A model generated the notes under the pieces. That model had not been told where the DNA came from. It saw only the letters and a list, made by a program, of their open reading frames with translations, and searched no databases. The position numbers and the translations under genes were made by a program. From Methylopila sp. Yamaguchi (GTDB lineage: Bacteria; Pseudomonadota; Alphaproteobacteria; Rhizobiales; Methylopilaceae): a DNA stretch of 64,000 bases. Positions 46,060-56,377 of this stretch are shown here, in pieces (positions within the stretch are counted from its first letter, which is position 1; each line of letters opens with the position of its first letter). Where the stretch lies: NCBI RefSeq assembly GCF_002897035.1, contig NZ_BAUX01000014.1, forward strand, positions 1 to 64,000, read 5' to 3'.

Positions 46060-46842
46060 TTATCTGTTCTTGAACGTCGGCTTCCGCTTCTCAACGAAGG
46101 CCGCCATGCCCTCGGTCTGATCGTCGGTCGCGAACAGGGCCTGGAAGGCGCGGCGCTCGAAGCGGACGCCCTCGGCGAGGCTCGTTTCCTGCGCCACGTT
46201 CACCGCCTCCTTGGCGGCGAGCACCGCCACGCGCGAGAACGAAGCGATCTTCGCCGCGGCCTCCAACGCCTCGTCAACCAGCCGCTCCGGCGCGACGACC
46301 CGGGCGACCAAACCGGCGCGCTCGGCTTCGCCTGCGTCCATCATCCGGCCGGTCAGGATCAGGTCCATGGCTTTGGCCTTGCCGACGGCGCGCGTCAGCC
46401 GCTGGGTTCCGCCGAAGCCGGGGATGATGGCGAGGGTGATCTCGGGCTGGCCGAACTTCGCGGTGTCAGCGGCGAAGATCATGTCGCACATCATGGCGAG
46501 TTCGCAGCCGCCGCCGAGCGCATAGCCCGCCACCGCCGCGATCGAGGGCTTGCGGCAGGTGGTGATCCGCCGCCAGCCAGCGCCGAAGTCCTCGAGGAAG
46601 GCTTCGGCGTAGGTCTTCTGCGCCATCTCCTTGATGTCGGCGCCGGCCGCGAACGCCTTTTCGCTCCCCGTCACCACCACGGCGCCCACCGCGTCGTCCG
46701 CTTCGAAGGCTTCGAAGGCCTCCGCCAGCTCCGCGATCAGCCGCGCGTTCAGGGCGTTCAGCGCCTTCGGGCGGTTGAGCGTGATGAGGCCTACGGCGCC
46801 GCGGGTCTCGACGAGCAGGGTTTCGTAAACGGCGTCGGTCAT
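46060..46842 (-). CDS. Enoyl-CoA hydratase
   Basis: A 260-aa crotonase-family enzyme that hydrates trans-2-enoyl-CoA in beta-oxidation. Features are [17 protein letters not shown], the oxyanion-hole AAGADIKEM, and the two catalytic Glu in [11 protein letters not shown] and [21 protein letters not shown]. The C-terminal [15 protein letters not shown] and PTFKNR match the mitochondrial ECHS1/bacterial short-chain type. Standalone gene, between mutM and a transporter; no other beta-oxidation genes adjoin. Confidence 0.93.
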   Translation of the reverse strand: MTDAVYETLLVETRGAVGLITLNRPKALNALNARLIAELAEAFEAFEADDAVGAVVVTGSEKAFAAGADIKEMAQKTYAEAFLEDFGAGWRRITTCRKPSIAAVAGYALGGGCELAMMCDMIFAADTAKFGQPEITLAIIPGFGGTQRLTRAVGKAKAMDLILTGRMMDAGEAERAGLVARVVAPERLVDEALEAAAKIASFSRVAVLAAKEAVNVAQETSLAEGVRFERRAFQALFATDDQTEGMAAFVEKRKPTFKNR

Positions 46843-46899
46843 GGGGCCTCTCAGAAGCGACGGCGGCGTTTGGCCGTGAAGGGAACATATCGTTTAGAG

Positions 46900-46992
46900 C
46901 GCGTCATGGTCCGGCTTGACCGGACCATCCATGTCCGGCGTGACGCTCGACGTCGACGACGGGTTCCTCCGGTCAAGCCGGCGGACGACGCC
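46900..46992. repeat. Paired palindromic intergenic repeat between mutM and ech genes
   Basis: First arm 46901-46932 holds GGTCCGGCTTGACCGGACC, a self-complementary hairpin; the second, at about 46951-46991, holds CCGGTCAAGCCGG within an inverted relative of the first. Same unit as the single arm at 19469-19506. Confidence 0.8.
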
Positions 46993-47010
46993 TGTGGGGG
47001 ATTCGGCCGC

Positions 47011-47874
47011 TCATTTCTGGCACTGCGCGCAGAAGAACGTCGAGCGCCCCGTCTGCACGATGCGCTGGACCACGCCGCGGCAGCCCGGCGTCGGGCAGGG
47101 GTCGCCTTCGCGGTCGTAGACGCGGAACGCGTGCTGGAAATAGCCAAGCGCCCCGTCGGCGTGGGCGAAGTCGCGCAGCGTCGAGCCGCCGGCGGCGATG
47201 GCCTCCTCGAGCACCGCGCGGATCGCGTCAGCCAGCAGATTGGCCTTCCGGATCGTCAGCGTGCCCGCGGCGCGGGTCGGCGAAAGCTTCGCCCGGTGCA
47301 GCGCCTCGCAGACGTAGATGTTGCCAAGGCCCGCGATCAGCCGCTGGTCGAGCAGCGCGGCTTTCAGGCTTGTCTGCTTGGTCCCAAACAGGCGCAGCAG
47401 CAGGGCGCCGTCCAGCGCGTTGCCGAGCGGCTCGATCCCGACGTGGCGGAACAGCGGGTGCGTCTCGAGGGTCGCGCGCGGGCCGAGCGTCATGAAGCCG
47501 AAGCGGCGGGGGTCGTTGTAAGTCACCGTGGCGCCGCCCTCGAACGCGAACTCCACGTGGTCGTGGATCGCGGCCTTGGAGCGGGGGTGGTGGAACGATC
47601 CCGGCGCGACTTCCGCTTCGGGGAGAAGAATGCGGAACGAGCCCGACATGCCGAGGTGCATCACCAACACCTCGCCGTCGTCGAGGTCGGCGAGCAGGTA
47701 CTTCGCTCGGCGTCCCAGCGACGTGACGGTGCGGTCCTTGAGCCTCGCCGCGAACCGTTCGGGAAAGGGAAAGCGCAGGTCCGGGCGGCGCGCGTCCACG
47801 CTCAGGATGCGGCGGCCCTCCATGACCGGCGCAAGCCCCCGGCGGACGGTCTCGACCTCGGGGAGCTCGGGCAT
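47011..47874 (-). CDS. mutM: Formamidopyrimidine-DNA glycosylase
   Basis: Bifunctional glycosylase/AP lyase that removes 8-oxoguanine and formamidopyrimidines. The 287-aa protein begins [14 protein letters not shown], with the catalytic N-terminal Pro2 and Glu3; the helix-two-turn-helix contains [14 protein letters not shown], and the C-terminal zinc finger has Cys in DPCPTPGC and FFCAQC. All key residues are present. It follows tyrC by 9 nt on the same strand. The typical rhizobial neighbour ubiE is not here. Confidence 0.96.
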   Translation of the reverse strand: MPELPEVETVRRGLAPVMEGRRILSVDARRPDLRFPFPERFAARLKDRTVTSLGRRAKYLLADLDDGEVLVMHLGMSGSFRILLPEAEVAPGSFHHPRSKAAIHDHVEFAFEGGATVTYNDPRRFGFMTLGPRATLETHPLFRHVGIEPLGNALDGALLLRLFGTKQTSLKAALLDQRLIAGLGNIYVCEALHRAKLSPTRAAGTLTIRKANLLADAIRAVLEEAIAAGGSTLRDFAHADGALGYFQHAFRVYDREGDPCPTPGCRGVVQRIVQTGRSTFFCAQCQK

Positions 47875-47883
47875 CCCGCCTCG

Positions 47884-48819
47884 TCAGTCCTTCGCCGACG
47901 CGGCCGCTCGCCGGCCGAAGTCGGGAGCGGCGGTGTCCTGGCCCTGCTCTACGATCGAGCGGCGGATGGCGCGGGTGCGGGTGAACAGGTTGAACAACGT
48001 GTCGCCCTCGCCCCAGCGGATCGCCCGCTGCAGCGCCGTCAGGTCCTCCACAAAACGGCCGAGGATCTCCAGCACCGCCTCGCGGTTGTTGAGGAACACG
48101 TCGCGCCACATGGTCGGGTCGGAGGAGGCGATGCGCGTGAAGTCGCGGAAGCCGGAGGCCGAGTATTTGATGACCTCCTGCTGGGTCACCTCCTCGAGGT
48201 CCGCGGCGGTGCCCACGATATTGTAGGCGATCAGGTGCGGCACGTGGCTGACGATGGCGAAGACCAGGTCGTGGTGCTCCACCGACATGGTGTCGACCAT
48301 CGCGCCCATACCTTCCCAGAACCCGCCGAGCCGCGCGACGTCGCCTTCATCGGCGGGCGACAGGGGCGTCAGGATCGCCCAGCGCCCCCGGAACAGCTCG
48401 GCGAAGCCGGCGTCGGGTCCAGAGTCCTCGGTGCCGGCGATGGGATGAGCGGGCACGAAGGTGGCGTAGGGCGGCACGTGCGGGGCCATGTCCCGCACGA
48501 CCGCGCCCTTCACCGAGCCGACGTCGGAGAGGATCGCGCCTGGCTTCAGCCGCGACCCGACCTCGGCCGCGACCGCGCCGCAGGCGCCGACGGGCGTGCA
48601 GACGATGACGAGGTCGGCGGCCTCGGCCGCTTCCGCCGCGCTTTCGGCGACGACGTCGGCGATGCCGAGTTCGGCCACGCGCGCGCGCACTGCGGCGTCC
48701 CGGTCGGCGGCGACCAGCGTTCCCACGAGGCCGCCGGCCTTTGCGGCCCGGGCGATCGAAGAGCCGATAAGGCCGAGGCCGATGATGGCGACCCGGTCGA
48801 ACAGAGGCGCGTCAGCCAC
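47884..48819 (-). CDS. tyrC: Prephenate/arogenate dehydrogenase
   Basis: Oxidative decarboxylation leading to tyrosine. The 311-aa protein has the Rossmann motif GLGLIGSS (14-21), LSDVGSVKG and [16 protein letters not shown] with the catalytic His, and a C-terminal helical dimerisation domain ([22 protein letters not shown]). Substrate may be arogenate or prephenate. It overlaps the end of the hisC gene by 8 nt, so chorismate mutase-hisC-tyrC form a coupled aromatic operon, with mutM after it. Confidence 0.93.
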   Translation of the reverse strand: MADAPLFDRVAIIGLGLIGSSIARAAKAGGLVGTLVAADRDAAVRARVAELGIADVVAESAAEAAEAADLVIVCTPVGACGAVAAEVGSRLKPGAILSDVGSVKGAVVRDMAPHVPPYATFVPAHPIAGTEDSGPDAGFAELFRGRWAILTPLSPADEGDVARLGGFWEGMGAMVDTMSVEHHDLVFAIVSHVPHLIAYNIVGTAADLEEVTQQEVIKYSASGFRDFTRIASSDPTMWRDVFLNNREAVLEILGRFVEDLTALQRAIRWGEGDTLFNLFTRTRAIRRSIVEQGQDTAAPDFGRRAAASAKD

Positions 48820-49948
48820 GGGCGCCGCCCGCGAGGAAGGCTCTCAGCCCGTCGAGCACGGCGCGGTTCGCTTCCTCGGAGCCGATCGACAGCCGCAGCG
48901 CATGCGGCAGGCCGTAGGAGGCGACCGCGCGCAGGATCACGCCCCGGGCGGTCAGGAAGGCGTCGGCCTCCGCCGCGGTGCGGCCGGGCGCGTCGGGGAA
49001 ATGCACCAGCACGAAGTTCGCCACGCTCGGCGTCACCGCAAGGCCGAGCGCGCGGATCTCGTCGGTGAGCGTCGTCAGCCAGCGGGCGTTGTGGTCGACA
49101 GAGGCGTCCAGATGCGCGCGGTCGGCGATCGCCGCGGCGCCGGCTGCGATCGCCGGGGCCGACAGGTTGAACGGCCCGCGGATGCGGTTCAGCACGTCGA
49201 CCACCGCCGCCGGTCCGTACATCCAGCCGATGCGCAGCGCCGCGAGGCCATGCACCTTCGAGAAGGTGCGCGTCATCACCACGTTCTCCGAGCCGCTCAC
49301 GAGCTCGATGCCGGCGGCGTAATCATTGGCGCGGACGTACTCCGCGTAGGCCGCGTCGAGCACGAGCAGCACGTGGCCCGGCAGGTTGGCGTGCAGCCGC
49401 TTCACCTCGTCGAACGGCAGGTAGGTGCCGGTCGGGTTGTTGGGGTTCGCCAGATAGACGAGGCGCGTGCGATCGGTCACGCAGGCGAGAATGGCGTCGA
49501 CGTCGGCCGTCAGGTTGGTCTCGGGCGCGACCACGGGGACGCCGCCGGCGGCGAGGATCGCGATCCGGTAGACGAGGAAGCCGTGCTCGGTGAAGACGCC
49601 CTCGTCGCCCGGGGCGAGGTAGCCATAGGCCAGCAGCGACAGGAGCTCGTCGGAACCCGCGCCGCAGACGATGCGCGCCGGATCGAGCCCGTAGGCCCGG
49701 CCGATCGCCTCGCGCAACGCGGTGGAGGAGCCGTCCGGGTAGATTTCCAGATGGCCCGCCGCGTCCCGGAAAGCCTCGATCGCGCGCGGGCTCGCGCCGA
49801 GCGGCGTCTCGTTCGACGAGAGCTTATGGAGCTTCACGCCGGCCGGCGCTTTGCTCTTGCCGGGCACATAGGCCTCGATCGCGAGCGCGCCCGCCCGGGG
49901 CGACGGGCGATCGGCAGGTGTGAGGGCGGCGGGGGACGCGGACGTCAT
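48812..49948 (-). CDS. hisC: Histidinol-phosphate/aromatic aminotransferase
   Basis: A 378-aa class I/II PLP aminotransferase of the HisC type. PLP lysine is Lys231 in [26 protein letters not shown] (166-176) and the N-terminal [17 protein letters not shown] are diagnostic. Because it sits between chorismate mutase and tyrC, it probably transaminates prephenate or aromatic keto acids as well as, or instead of, imidazole acetol phosphate. Start [11 protein letters not shown] at 49948. It overlaps tyrC by 8 nt and starts 25 nt after the chorismate mutase gene. Confidence 0.92.
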   Translation of the reverse strand: MTSASPAALTPADRPSPRAGALAIEAYVPGKSKAPAGVKLHKLSSNETPLGASPRAIEAFRDAAGHLEIYPDGSSTALREAIGRAYGLDPARIVCGAGSDELLSLLAYGYLAPGDEGVFTEHGFLVYRIAILAAGGVPVVAPETNLTADVDAILACVTDRTRLVYLANPNNPTGTYLPFDEVKRLHANLPGHVLLVLDAAYAEYVRANDYAAGIELVSGSENVVMTRTFSKVHGLAALRIGWMYGPAAVVDVLNRIRGPFNLSAPAIAAGAAAIADRAHLDASVDHNARWLTTLTDEIRALGLAVTPSVANFVLVHFPDAPGRTAAEADAFLTARGVILRAVASYGLPHALRLSIGSEEANRAVLDGLRAFLAGGARG

Positions 49949-49973
49949 CGAGATGGGCTTTCGTGAAACGGGA

Positions 49974-50741
49974 TCAGCGCGCCGCGGCCGGCTGCGCATA
50001 GCCGCCGAGCGGCAGGGCGTTGGGCGCGGGAGGCTCCGCCCCGGGAGCGGCGACGAGCCGGTTGCGGACGCCGTTGCGCGTGACCGCAGCCAGGGTTTCG
50101 ACATCCGGCGCCAGCGCGAGGTCGCCGTCGTCATGCACCGCCCAGACGGACACCTCGCTCGCGCTGCCGGGCCCAAGCGGCCGGGCGATGACGAGCGCAG
50201 GCGTCGGCGCGGGATGGCCTTCCGCTGGCAGGAAGGGAAGGCGAGCCATGACCTGCGGGCCCTCGCCGCCGAGCGCCTCCCACCAAGCGCCGGCTGGCTT
50301 CGGCTCAAGGCGGACGAGACCGAGGTCGCCGGTCGAGGCGCGCACCGCCTCCACCACGCGGCCGGGCAAGGCGTGACCTTCCAGCGGCACGTCGAAGCCC
50401 ACGTGAAAACGGGCGAGGTCGTGCATCGCGAGCGCTTGGGGACCCTGCTCCACATGCAGCGTGAAGGGCGCCTGCACATGGGTGAAGGTCGCGATGATGG
50501 TGCGCCAGAGGTGCTCGGCGGTAGCAAGCGGCAGGCGGCCCTCATGCCGTCCTGCGATCCGCCGCATCATGTCGGCCTCGCGTCCCGGCCGGAACGCCGA
50601 GCCCGTCTGCGAGGTGCGCTTGATGGCGATCAGCCGGTCGATGACCGCGCCGCGCTCCATCAGCAGCCGATGCATGGCCTCGTCGATCCGATCGATCTCA
50701 CGGCGGATGTCGGTCAGCGGATCAGGGGTCGCGTCGTTCAT
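49974..50741 (-). CDS. Chorismate mutase with extra C-terminal domain
   Basis: Residues 1-95 or so are an AroQ-alpha chorismate mutase: [31 protein letters not shown] and a conserved Arg/Lys set, converting chorismate to prephenate. Residues about 100-255 form a second domain ([22 protein letters not shown] ... [28 protein letters not shown]) with no prephenate dehydratase signature (no TR[FY]xx motif seen). It may be an allosteric or degenerate domain. First gene of the operon with hisC and tyrC. Confidence 0.88.
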   Translation of the reverse strand: MNDATPDPLTDIRREIDRIDEAMHRLLMERGAVIDRLIAIKRTSQTGSAFRPGREADMMRRIAGRHEGRLPLATAEHLWRTIIATFTHVQAPFTLHVEQGPQALAMHDLARFHVGFDVPLEGHALPGRVVEAVRASTGDLGLVRLEPKPAGAWWEALGGEGPQVMARLPFLPAEGHPAPTPALVIARPLGPGSASEVSVWAVHDDGDLALAPDVETLAAVTRNGVRNRLVAAPGAEPPAPNALPLGGYAQPAAAR

Positions 50742-50885
50742 GGCGGCGTCTTCGGCTCGGCCGGCAGACCTCTCGCCCGCGGCGGCTCCTTCATAGACGA
50801 GCGAAGGCGAGAGGCAAACCGCGCGACCTCGCCGCGCAGGATCGGCGGAAAGATCCGGCGACGGAAGAAGGGCGGGGGCGGCGGC

Positions 50886-51278
50886 CTAGCGAAGCTGCTC
50901 TTCGATCGCGGCCTTATCGACGACCGACCAGACTTCCAGAATCCGTCGGTCGCGAAATTGATAGAAGACGTTCTCGCAGAACCGCACCCTCCGGCCGTGC
51001 ACGGGCAGGTCGAGAAACTCGCCTTTGGGGGTGCAGTCGAAGTCCAGCCTGCTCGCCACCAGCGGTGGGTCTACGACCAGAAGCTCAACGCTGAAACGCA
51101 GATCAGGTATTCGCTCGCAATCGGCCTCCAGCATGGACCGATAGCCGGCGATCCCCAGAGGCCTGCCGTTGTGACGGACGTCGCCGTGGACGAACTGGTC
51201 GAGCATCGTCCAGTCCCGGCCATTGAGGCAGGCGATGTAGCCGCGGTACGCGGCCTCGAGATCGTCGTTGCTTGGCAT
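50886..51278 (-). CDS. SnoaL-like/ester cyclase family protein
   Basis: A 130-aa protein with the NTF2-like SnoaL pattern: LEAAYRGYIACLNGRDW at the start, VRHNGRPLGIAGYRSML, the central DLRFSVELLVVDPPLVASRLDF and RVRFCENVFYQFRDRRILEVWSVVDKAAI at the end. This is the polyketide cyclase-like/ester cyclase fold; such proteins have varied or unknown roles. ATG at 51278 is preferred; longer options at 51299 and 51308 exist. It lies between the aromatic operon and the NAGGN operon on the same strand. Confidence 0.78.
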   Translation of the reverse strand: MPSNDDLEAAYRGYIACLNGRDWTMLDQFVHGDVRHNGRPLGIAGYRSMLEADCERIPDLRFSVELLVVDPPLVASRLDFDCTPKGEFLDLPVHGRRVRFCENVFYQFRDRRILEVWSVVDKAAIEEQLR

Positions 51279-51356
51279 GGGTGATCGAACCCGTGACATT
51301 GCGATCATGGCGCGTCGCCCGAGCAGTGGCCGGGCGAGGGAATCGACGCCGCGCCG

Positions 51357-52517
51357 TCAGCCCTCCGCAGGCAGCTGTTCGCCCGGCTCGATGTCCGGCT
51401 CGGCCGGCTCGATCGGTTGATGCGGAAAGCCCTCAATGGAGCCGACCGGCTTCGCGTCGCGCTTGATGTCGATCGGGCTTGTCACATAGGCGGTCATCAG
51501 TTCGGCCAGCGAGCGCAGGGCGTGCATGTGGATGCGCTCGTAGCCGTGGCTCGCGTCGATGCCGAAGGTGACCAGCGCGGTGCGCACGTCGACGCCCGCC
51601 TCGATGGCCGAGGCGCTGTCGGACCGGTAGTAGCGGAACACGTCGCGCTGGTGTCGGATGTCGTTGTCGCGCGCGAGCCGGATCAGCTCGTGGGTGAGAT
51701 GGTAATCGAACGGTCCGGTCTGGTCGGCCATGGCGATCGTCACGCCGAACTCGTCCGACGCCTGCCCCGGCGCGGTGGTGCCGTTGTCGATCGTCACCAT
51801 GGCGGCGACGTCGTGCGGGAGCACCGCGGAAGCGCCGACGCCGACCTCCTCGGCGATCGAGAAGATCCACCAGGTGTCGACCGCGGGCTTCTTTCCGGAG
51901 TCGATCACCGCCTTCAGCGTGGCCAGCAGGATCGCGACGCCGGCCTTGTCGTCCAGATGGCGCGAGACGATGAAGCCGTTCTCGAGGAACTCGGTCTCCG
52001 GATCGATCGCGACGACGTCGCCGACGTGGAAGCCGAGCCGGTTGAGGTCCGGTACGTCGCGCACCAGCGCGTCGACCCGCACCTCGACATAGGGCCAGCC
52101 GGTCGGCTGCGTGTCGATCTCGTCGGCGTAGGTGTGGCCGGAGGCCTTCAGCGGCAGGATGGAGCCGCGGTAGGCGCCCGCTTCGGTGAAGATCGTGCAG
52201 CGCGCGCCTTCCGCGAAGCGGGCGGACCAGCTCCCGATCGGCACCAGCTCCAGCCGTCCGTTCGGCTTGAGGTACTTCACCTGCGCGCCCAGCGTATCGA
52301 GATGGGCGATCAGCGCGCGGGAGGGATCTTTGGCCCGGCCCTTCAGCCGGGCGCGGATGGCGCCCCGGCGCGTGACCTCGGGCTCGACGCCGAGACGCTG
52401 CAGTTCGTCGACCACCGCGTGGGTAATGGTGTCGGTGAAGCCCGAGGGGCTCGGGATCCTAAGCAGCGCTTTGAGCTGGTCGCCAAGATAGTCGATGTCG
52501 ACGTCGAGACGCGGCAT
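51357..52517 (-). CDS. M42-type osmoprotectant NAGGN system peptidase
   Basis: A 386-aa M42/M20-like metallopeptidase found next to NAGGN genes. It has the metal-ligand pattern IAHLDTLGAQVKY, SRHLDDKAGVAILLA (His, Asp) and FSIAEEVGVGAS (Glu pair), then FRYYRSDSASAIEAGVDVRTAL and a C-terminal SHGYERIHMHALRSL. Its role in the osmoprotectant system (turnover or recycling of N-acetylglutaminylglutamine amide) is inferred from its operon. It follows ngg by 56 nt. Confidence 0.88.
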   Translation of the reverse strand: MPRLDVDIDYLGDQLKALLRIPSPSGFTDTITHAVVDELQRLGVEPEVTRRGAIRARLKGRAKDPSRALIAHLDTLGAQVKYLKPNGRLELVPIGSWSARFAEGARCTIFTEAGAYRGSILPLKASGHTYADEIDTQPTGWPYVEVRVDALVRDVPDLNRLGFHVGDVVAIDPETEFLENGFIVSRHLDDKAGVAILLATLKAVIDSGKKPAVDTWWIFSIAEEVGVGASAVLPHDVAAMVTIDNGTTAPGQASDEFGVTIAMADQTGPFDYHLTHELIRLARDNDIRHQRDVFRYYRSDSASAIEAGVDVRTALVTFGIDASHGYERIHMHALRSLAELMTAYVTSPIDIKRDAKPVGSIEGFPHQPIEPAEPDIEPGEQLPAEG

Positions 52518-52573
52518 GGGGTCTCCGCGGTTGGAGCGATTCGAGAGGCCTCAATACCACGAGCTGACGGCCG

Positions 52574-54247
52574 TCACCCCAGCCCCATCCGCCGCACGCT
52601 CGCCGGCATCGACAGCGGGAACAACAGGTCGATGAAGCGTTCGGCGGTCGGCTGCGGCTCGTGGTTGGCGAGGCCTGGCCGCTCGTTCGCCTCGATGAAG
52701 GCGTAGGTCGGCTCATGCGGCGCGCGCACCATGAGGTCGACGCCGACGACCGGGATATCGATGGCGCGCGCTACCTTCACAGCAGCCTCTACCAGCGCGG
52801 AGTGCACCACGCCGGTGACGTCGTGGATCGTGCCGCCGGTGTGCAGGTTCGCGGTCTTACGGACGGCGAGGGTCTGGTTCGGCGGCGCGACGTCGTCGAG
52901 CGCGAAGCCCGCCGCCCGCACGCAGCGCTCGGTCTCGGTATCGATCGGAATCTGGCTTTCGCCGCCGGTCGCTGCGGAGCGGCGCCGGCTCTGCGCCTCG
53001 ATCAGCGCGCGGATGGTCGAGCGGCCGTCGGTGGTGATCTGGGCCGGACGGCGCACGGCGGCGGCGACCAGCTTGAAGTCGATGACGATCAGCCGGAGGT
53101 CTTCGCCTTCGGCCATCTGCTCGATCAACACGCGGTCGCAGAACGCTTTGGCGCGCTCCACCGCCGCTTCGACCTCGTCGATCGTTCGAAGCCCCACGGC
53201 GATTCCGCGCCCCTGCTCGCCGCGCGCGGGTTTCACCACCACCGCGCCGTGACGGGCGAGAAAGGTTTCGATTTCCTCCCGTTCACCGGCCTCGATCTGT
53301 TCGGGAACGGCGACGCCGGCGCGGGACACGGCCCGACGCGTCACCGCCTTGTCGTCGCAGATCGACATGGCGACGCCGGTGGTCAGCTCGCTCAGGCTCT
53401 CGCGGCAGAGAATGGAGCGGCCGCCGTGGGTCAGGCGGAAGAAGCCGCCCTCCGCGTCCGTCACGTCCACCCCGATGCCGCGGCGCCGCGCCTCGTCGAC
53501 GATAAGCTTCGCATAGGGATTGAGGCCCTCTGCGCCCTGGTCGCCGATGAACAGCCGCTCGTTGATCGAGTTCTTGCGTTTGACCGAGAAGGTTGGAATG
53601 CGGGCGAAGCCGAGCTTCTCGTAGAGGCTGATCGCCTGCGCGTTGTCATGCATGACCGACAGGTCCATCCAGAGCGCGCCCTGGTCCCGCAGCGTCTCCG
53701 CAAGGCGGCGCACAAGCGTTTCGCCGACGCCGGGATGGGGGGCTTGGGGGTCGACCGCGAGGCACCACAGCGACGAGCCTTTCTCGCCGCAGCCGAAGGC
53801 ATGGCCATGGTTGACGCCGGTGACGGTCCCGATCACGGCGTGGGTCCGCGCGTCCTCGGCGACGAGGTGAATCACGACGTCGTCCTCGCGGGCGCGATCG
53901 AAAAAGTCGGGCCGCACCGTCACCATGTGGCGCGCGGAGTAGATGCGGTTGATCTCCTCGGCGTCGCGGGCCTGCTCCACGCGGCGCACGACGAACGCGC
54001 GCTGTCCGCGCTTCGAGGGCTCGTAGGTCGTGAGGTCGAGCCGGAACATGTGGCTCGGGTCGAGGAAGAGCTCGAGCGGCGCCTGCGCGAGCAGGACGTG
54101 GGGATCGTCCACGTAGACGGCGATGTCGCGGGCGTCCGGGCCCTCCTCGCGCAAGGCCTCGGCGAGGGTCTTGGGATCGGCGAAGGTCTGGGCGAACAAC
54201 AGTCGGCCCCAACCGCAGTCGACGATCGCGTCGGTGGTGTTGGCCAT
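52574..54247 (-). CDS. ngg: N-acetylglutaminylglutamine synthetase
   Basis: Fusion enzyme that acetylates and joins glutamine residues to make N-acetylglutaminylglutamine, precursor of the osmolyte NAGGN. N-terminal GNAT acetyltransferase (about 100-230, with DPQAPHPGVGETLVRRLAE and ISLYEKLGFARIP) and C-terminal ATP-grasp ligase (about 290-550, with VVVKPARGEQGRGIAV, FIEANERPGL). The ATG at 54247 (MANTTDAIV) has a strong GAGGGG box; upstream starts at 54271 and 54325 are in frame. Middle of asnO-ngg-peptidase. Confidence 0.92.
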   Translation of the reverse strand: MANTTDAIVDCGWGRLLFAQTFADPKTLAEALREEGPDARDIAVYVDDPHVLLAQAPLELFLDPSHMFRLDLTTYEPSKRGQRAFVVRRVEQARDAEEINRIYSARHMVTVRPDFFDRAREDDVVIHLVAEDARTHAVIGTVTGVNHGHAFGCGEKGSSLWCLAVDPQAPHPGVGETLVRRLAETLRDQGALWMDLSVMHDNAQAISLYEKLGFARIPTFSVKRKNSINERLFIGDQGAEGLNPYAKLIVDEARRRGIGVDVTDAEGGFFRLTHGGRSILCRESLSELTTGVAMSICDDKAVTRRAVSRAGVAVPEQIEAGEREEIETFLARHGAVVVKPARGEQGRGIAVGLRTIDEVEAAVERAKAFCDRVLIEQMAEGEDLRLIVIDFKLVAAAVRRPAQITTDGRSTIRALIEAQSRRRSAATGGESQIPIDTETERCVRAAGFALDDVAPPNQTLAVRKTANLHTGGTIHDVTGVVHSALVEAAVKVARAIDIPVVGVDLMVRAPHEPTYAFIEANERPGLANHEPQPTAERFIDLLFPLSMPASVRRMGLG

Positions 54248-54365
54248 AGTCCCCTCTTGCGCTTCGCCCATAAGGCCCCGCCCGTTGCGATAGGCGAGGG
54301 CCGCGGCGTCTCCCGAAACGATCATGTTCGGCTCTTTCGTTCGTTGTCGGTCGGTCGACGGGCGC

Positions 54366-56138
54366 TCAGACGCCGTGGGTCTGGAGCCACACCTCCAGCA
54401 GCGCGCATTGCCAGAGTTCGGAGCCGCGCAGCGGCGTGATGTGCGCCGTCGGATCGTCGAACAGGGTTTCGAGATACTCGGGCCGGAACAGCCCCCGCTC
54501 GCGGGCGGCCTGGCTGCCGAGCGCGTCGCGCACCATCTCGAGCGTCTGACCTTCGAGATACTTGAGGCCGGGCACCGGGAAGTAGCCCTTCGGCCGGTCG
54601 ACGATCTCCTTCGGTACGATGTGCCGGGCGAGATCCTTCAGCACGCCCTTTCCGCCGTCCGCGAGCTTGTGCTCGCCGGGGATGCGCGCCGCGAGCTCGA
54701 CCAGTTCGTGGTCGAGGAACGGCACGCGGGCTTCAAGCGAATGCGCCATGGTCATGTTGTCGACGCGCTTCACCGGGTCGTCGACGAGCATCACGGTGCT
54801 ATCAAGGCGCAGCGCCTTGTCGACGGCGTCGTCGGCGCCCGGCGTGTCGAAGTGCTCCTCGACGAAGGCCCGGGCGTGGTCGGCGGTCGCGTACTGTTCC
54901 GTGACGTGCGCGTTGTACCGCGCGTTGTCGCGGTCGAAGAACGCCCGGGCGTAGTCCGCGGCCGGCGCATTGGAGGCGGCCACCGGCGGGTACCAATGAT
55001 AGCCGGCAAAAATTTCGTCCGCCCCCTGGCCGCTCTGCACGACGGTGACGTGTTTCCGCACCTCTTCCGAGAGGAGGTAGAACGCCACGCAGTCGTGGCT
55101 CACCATCGGCTCCGACATGGCGTCGATCGCGCCGGGAAGCGCGTCCAGCATCCGGCGCTCCTCGATCGTGATCTTGTGGTGCTTGGTGCCGAACTTTTGC
55201 GCGACGATGTCGGAATACTTGAACTCGTCGCCTTCCTCGCCGCCGCGGGCCTCGAAGCCGATCGAGAAGGTCTCGACGTTCTGGTGGCCGAGCTCCGCCA
55301 GCAGCGCCACCACCACGCTGGAGTCGACGCCGCCCGACAGCAGCACGCCGACTGGCACGTCCGCGACCATGCGGCGCTTCACCGCCGTGCGTAAGGACTG
55401 GTGCACCTGCTCGCGCCACTCGTCGAAGGAACGCGCGACGTCGGCGGCGGAGCGCTCGTAGGAGACGGCCCAGTAGACCTCCTCCTTGGTGCGGCCGTCC
55501 GGCTCATAGATGCGCAGGGTCGCCGGGGGCAGCTTGCGGACGCCTGCGAGAATGGTGCGCGGCGCCGGCACCACCGAGTGGAACGTCATGTAGGCGTTGA
55601 GCCCGACCGGATCGATCGTGGTGTCGACGCCGCCCGCCTTCAGCAGCGACGGGAGCGACGACGAGAACCGCACCCGGCCGGCGCCCTCGGAGACGTAGAG
55701 CGGCTTGATGCCGAGGCGGTCGCGGATGAGGATCACGCGGCCGGAGTCGCGCTCGTGGATCGCGATGGCGAACATGCCGAACAGCTTCTTCGGCAGCTCC
55801 GTCCCCCACTGTTTCCACCCCTTGACGATGATCTCCGTGTCGCCGTCCGAGAAGAAACGGTGGCCCTTCGCCTCGAGCTCCACGCGGAGCTCCTTGTGAT
55901 TGTAGATGCAGCCATTGAAGACGATGGTCAGCCCGAGGTCGGGATCGACCATCGGCTGCTCAGCCTTCTCGCTGAGATCGATGATCTTCAGCCGACGGTG
56001 GCCGAAGGCGACGCGGCCGCGGGCGACGATTCCCTCGCCGTCCGGCCCGCGGGACACCATGCAGCCGGCCATCGCCGCCACGGCTTCGACCGATGCCGGC
56101 TGACCGAGGAACGTGAACTCGCCGCAGATTCCGCACAT
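54366..56138 (-). CDS. asnO: N-acetylglutaminylglutamine amidotransferase
   Basis: Asparagine synthetase-like enzyme that amidates the terminal carboxyl of N-acetylglutaminylglutamine to give NAGGN. The 590-aa protein has an N-terminal glutaminase domain (nucleophile Cys2, MCGICGEF; RGPDGEG; FNGCIYNH) and a synthetase domain with the PP-loop LLSGGVDSS and IVDRPKGYFPVPG. First gene of the operon; hyperosmotic induction would be expected but the 239-nt upstream gap shows no recognised site. Complete. Confidence 0.94.
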   Translation of the reverse strand: MCGICGEFTFLGQPASVEAVAAMAGCMVSRGPDGEGIVARGRVAFGHRRLKIIDLSEKAEQPMVDPDLGLTIVFNGCIYNHKELRVELEAKGHRFFSDGDTEIIVKGWKQWGTELPKKLFGMFAIAIHERDSGRVILIRDRLGIKPLYVSEGAGRVRFSSSLPSLLKAGGVDTTIDPVGLNAYMTFHSVVPAPRTILAGVRKLPPATLRIYEPDGRTKEEVYWAVSYERSAADVARSFDEWREQVHQSLRTAVKRRMVADVPVGVLLSGGVDSSVVVALLAELGHQNVETFSIGFEARGGEEGDEFKYSDIVAQKFGTKHHKITIEERRMLDALPGAIDAMSEPMVSHDCVAFYLLSEEVRKHVTVVQSGQGADEIFAGYHWYPPVAASNAPAADYARAFFDRDNARYNAHVTEQYATADHARAFVEEHFDTPGADDAVDKALRLDSTVMLVDDPVKRVDNMTMAHSLEARVPFLDHELVELAARIPGEHKLADGGKGVLKDLARHIVPKEIVDRPKGYFPVPGLKYLEGQTLEMVRDALGSQAARERGLFRPEYLETLFDDPTAHITPLRGSELWQCALLEVWLQTHGV

Positions 56139-56335
56139 GTCGCCTGTCGCCTCAAGATGGAACGCCGGACGCGCCTCCGCGGCCCGTCGGGATGGACGGC
56201 GGACCTGGGCATGCGTCGGCTCTTGCGGGGAGGAGCTAAGGCGAACGCGCGGAAAGGCGAGTCTTTTGGACAGGATCGGCGCGCCGAGGAGGCGTCGAGA
56301 CGCGCCCTTGGCCGTCGTAACGGCGCCGGTGGGGC

Positions 56336-56357
56336 GCCGGCGGTAAGGGCCGCCGGC
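56336..56357 (-). terminator. Hairpins after quinone oxidoreductase gene
   Basis: GCCGGCGG and CCGCCGGC form a perfect 8-bp stem with a 6-nt loop about 20 nt after the gene; a second 7-bp stem (CGGCGCC/GGCGCCG) follows at 56321-56339 and overlaps it slightly, so the two are alternatives. No U-tract, so termination may be Rho-assisted. Confidence 0.4.
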
Positions 56358-56377
56358 GCGGAAAGCGGGCGAAAGCT

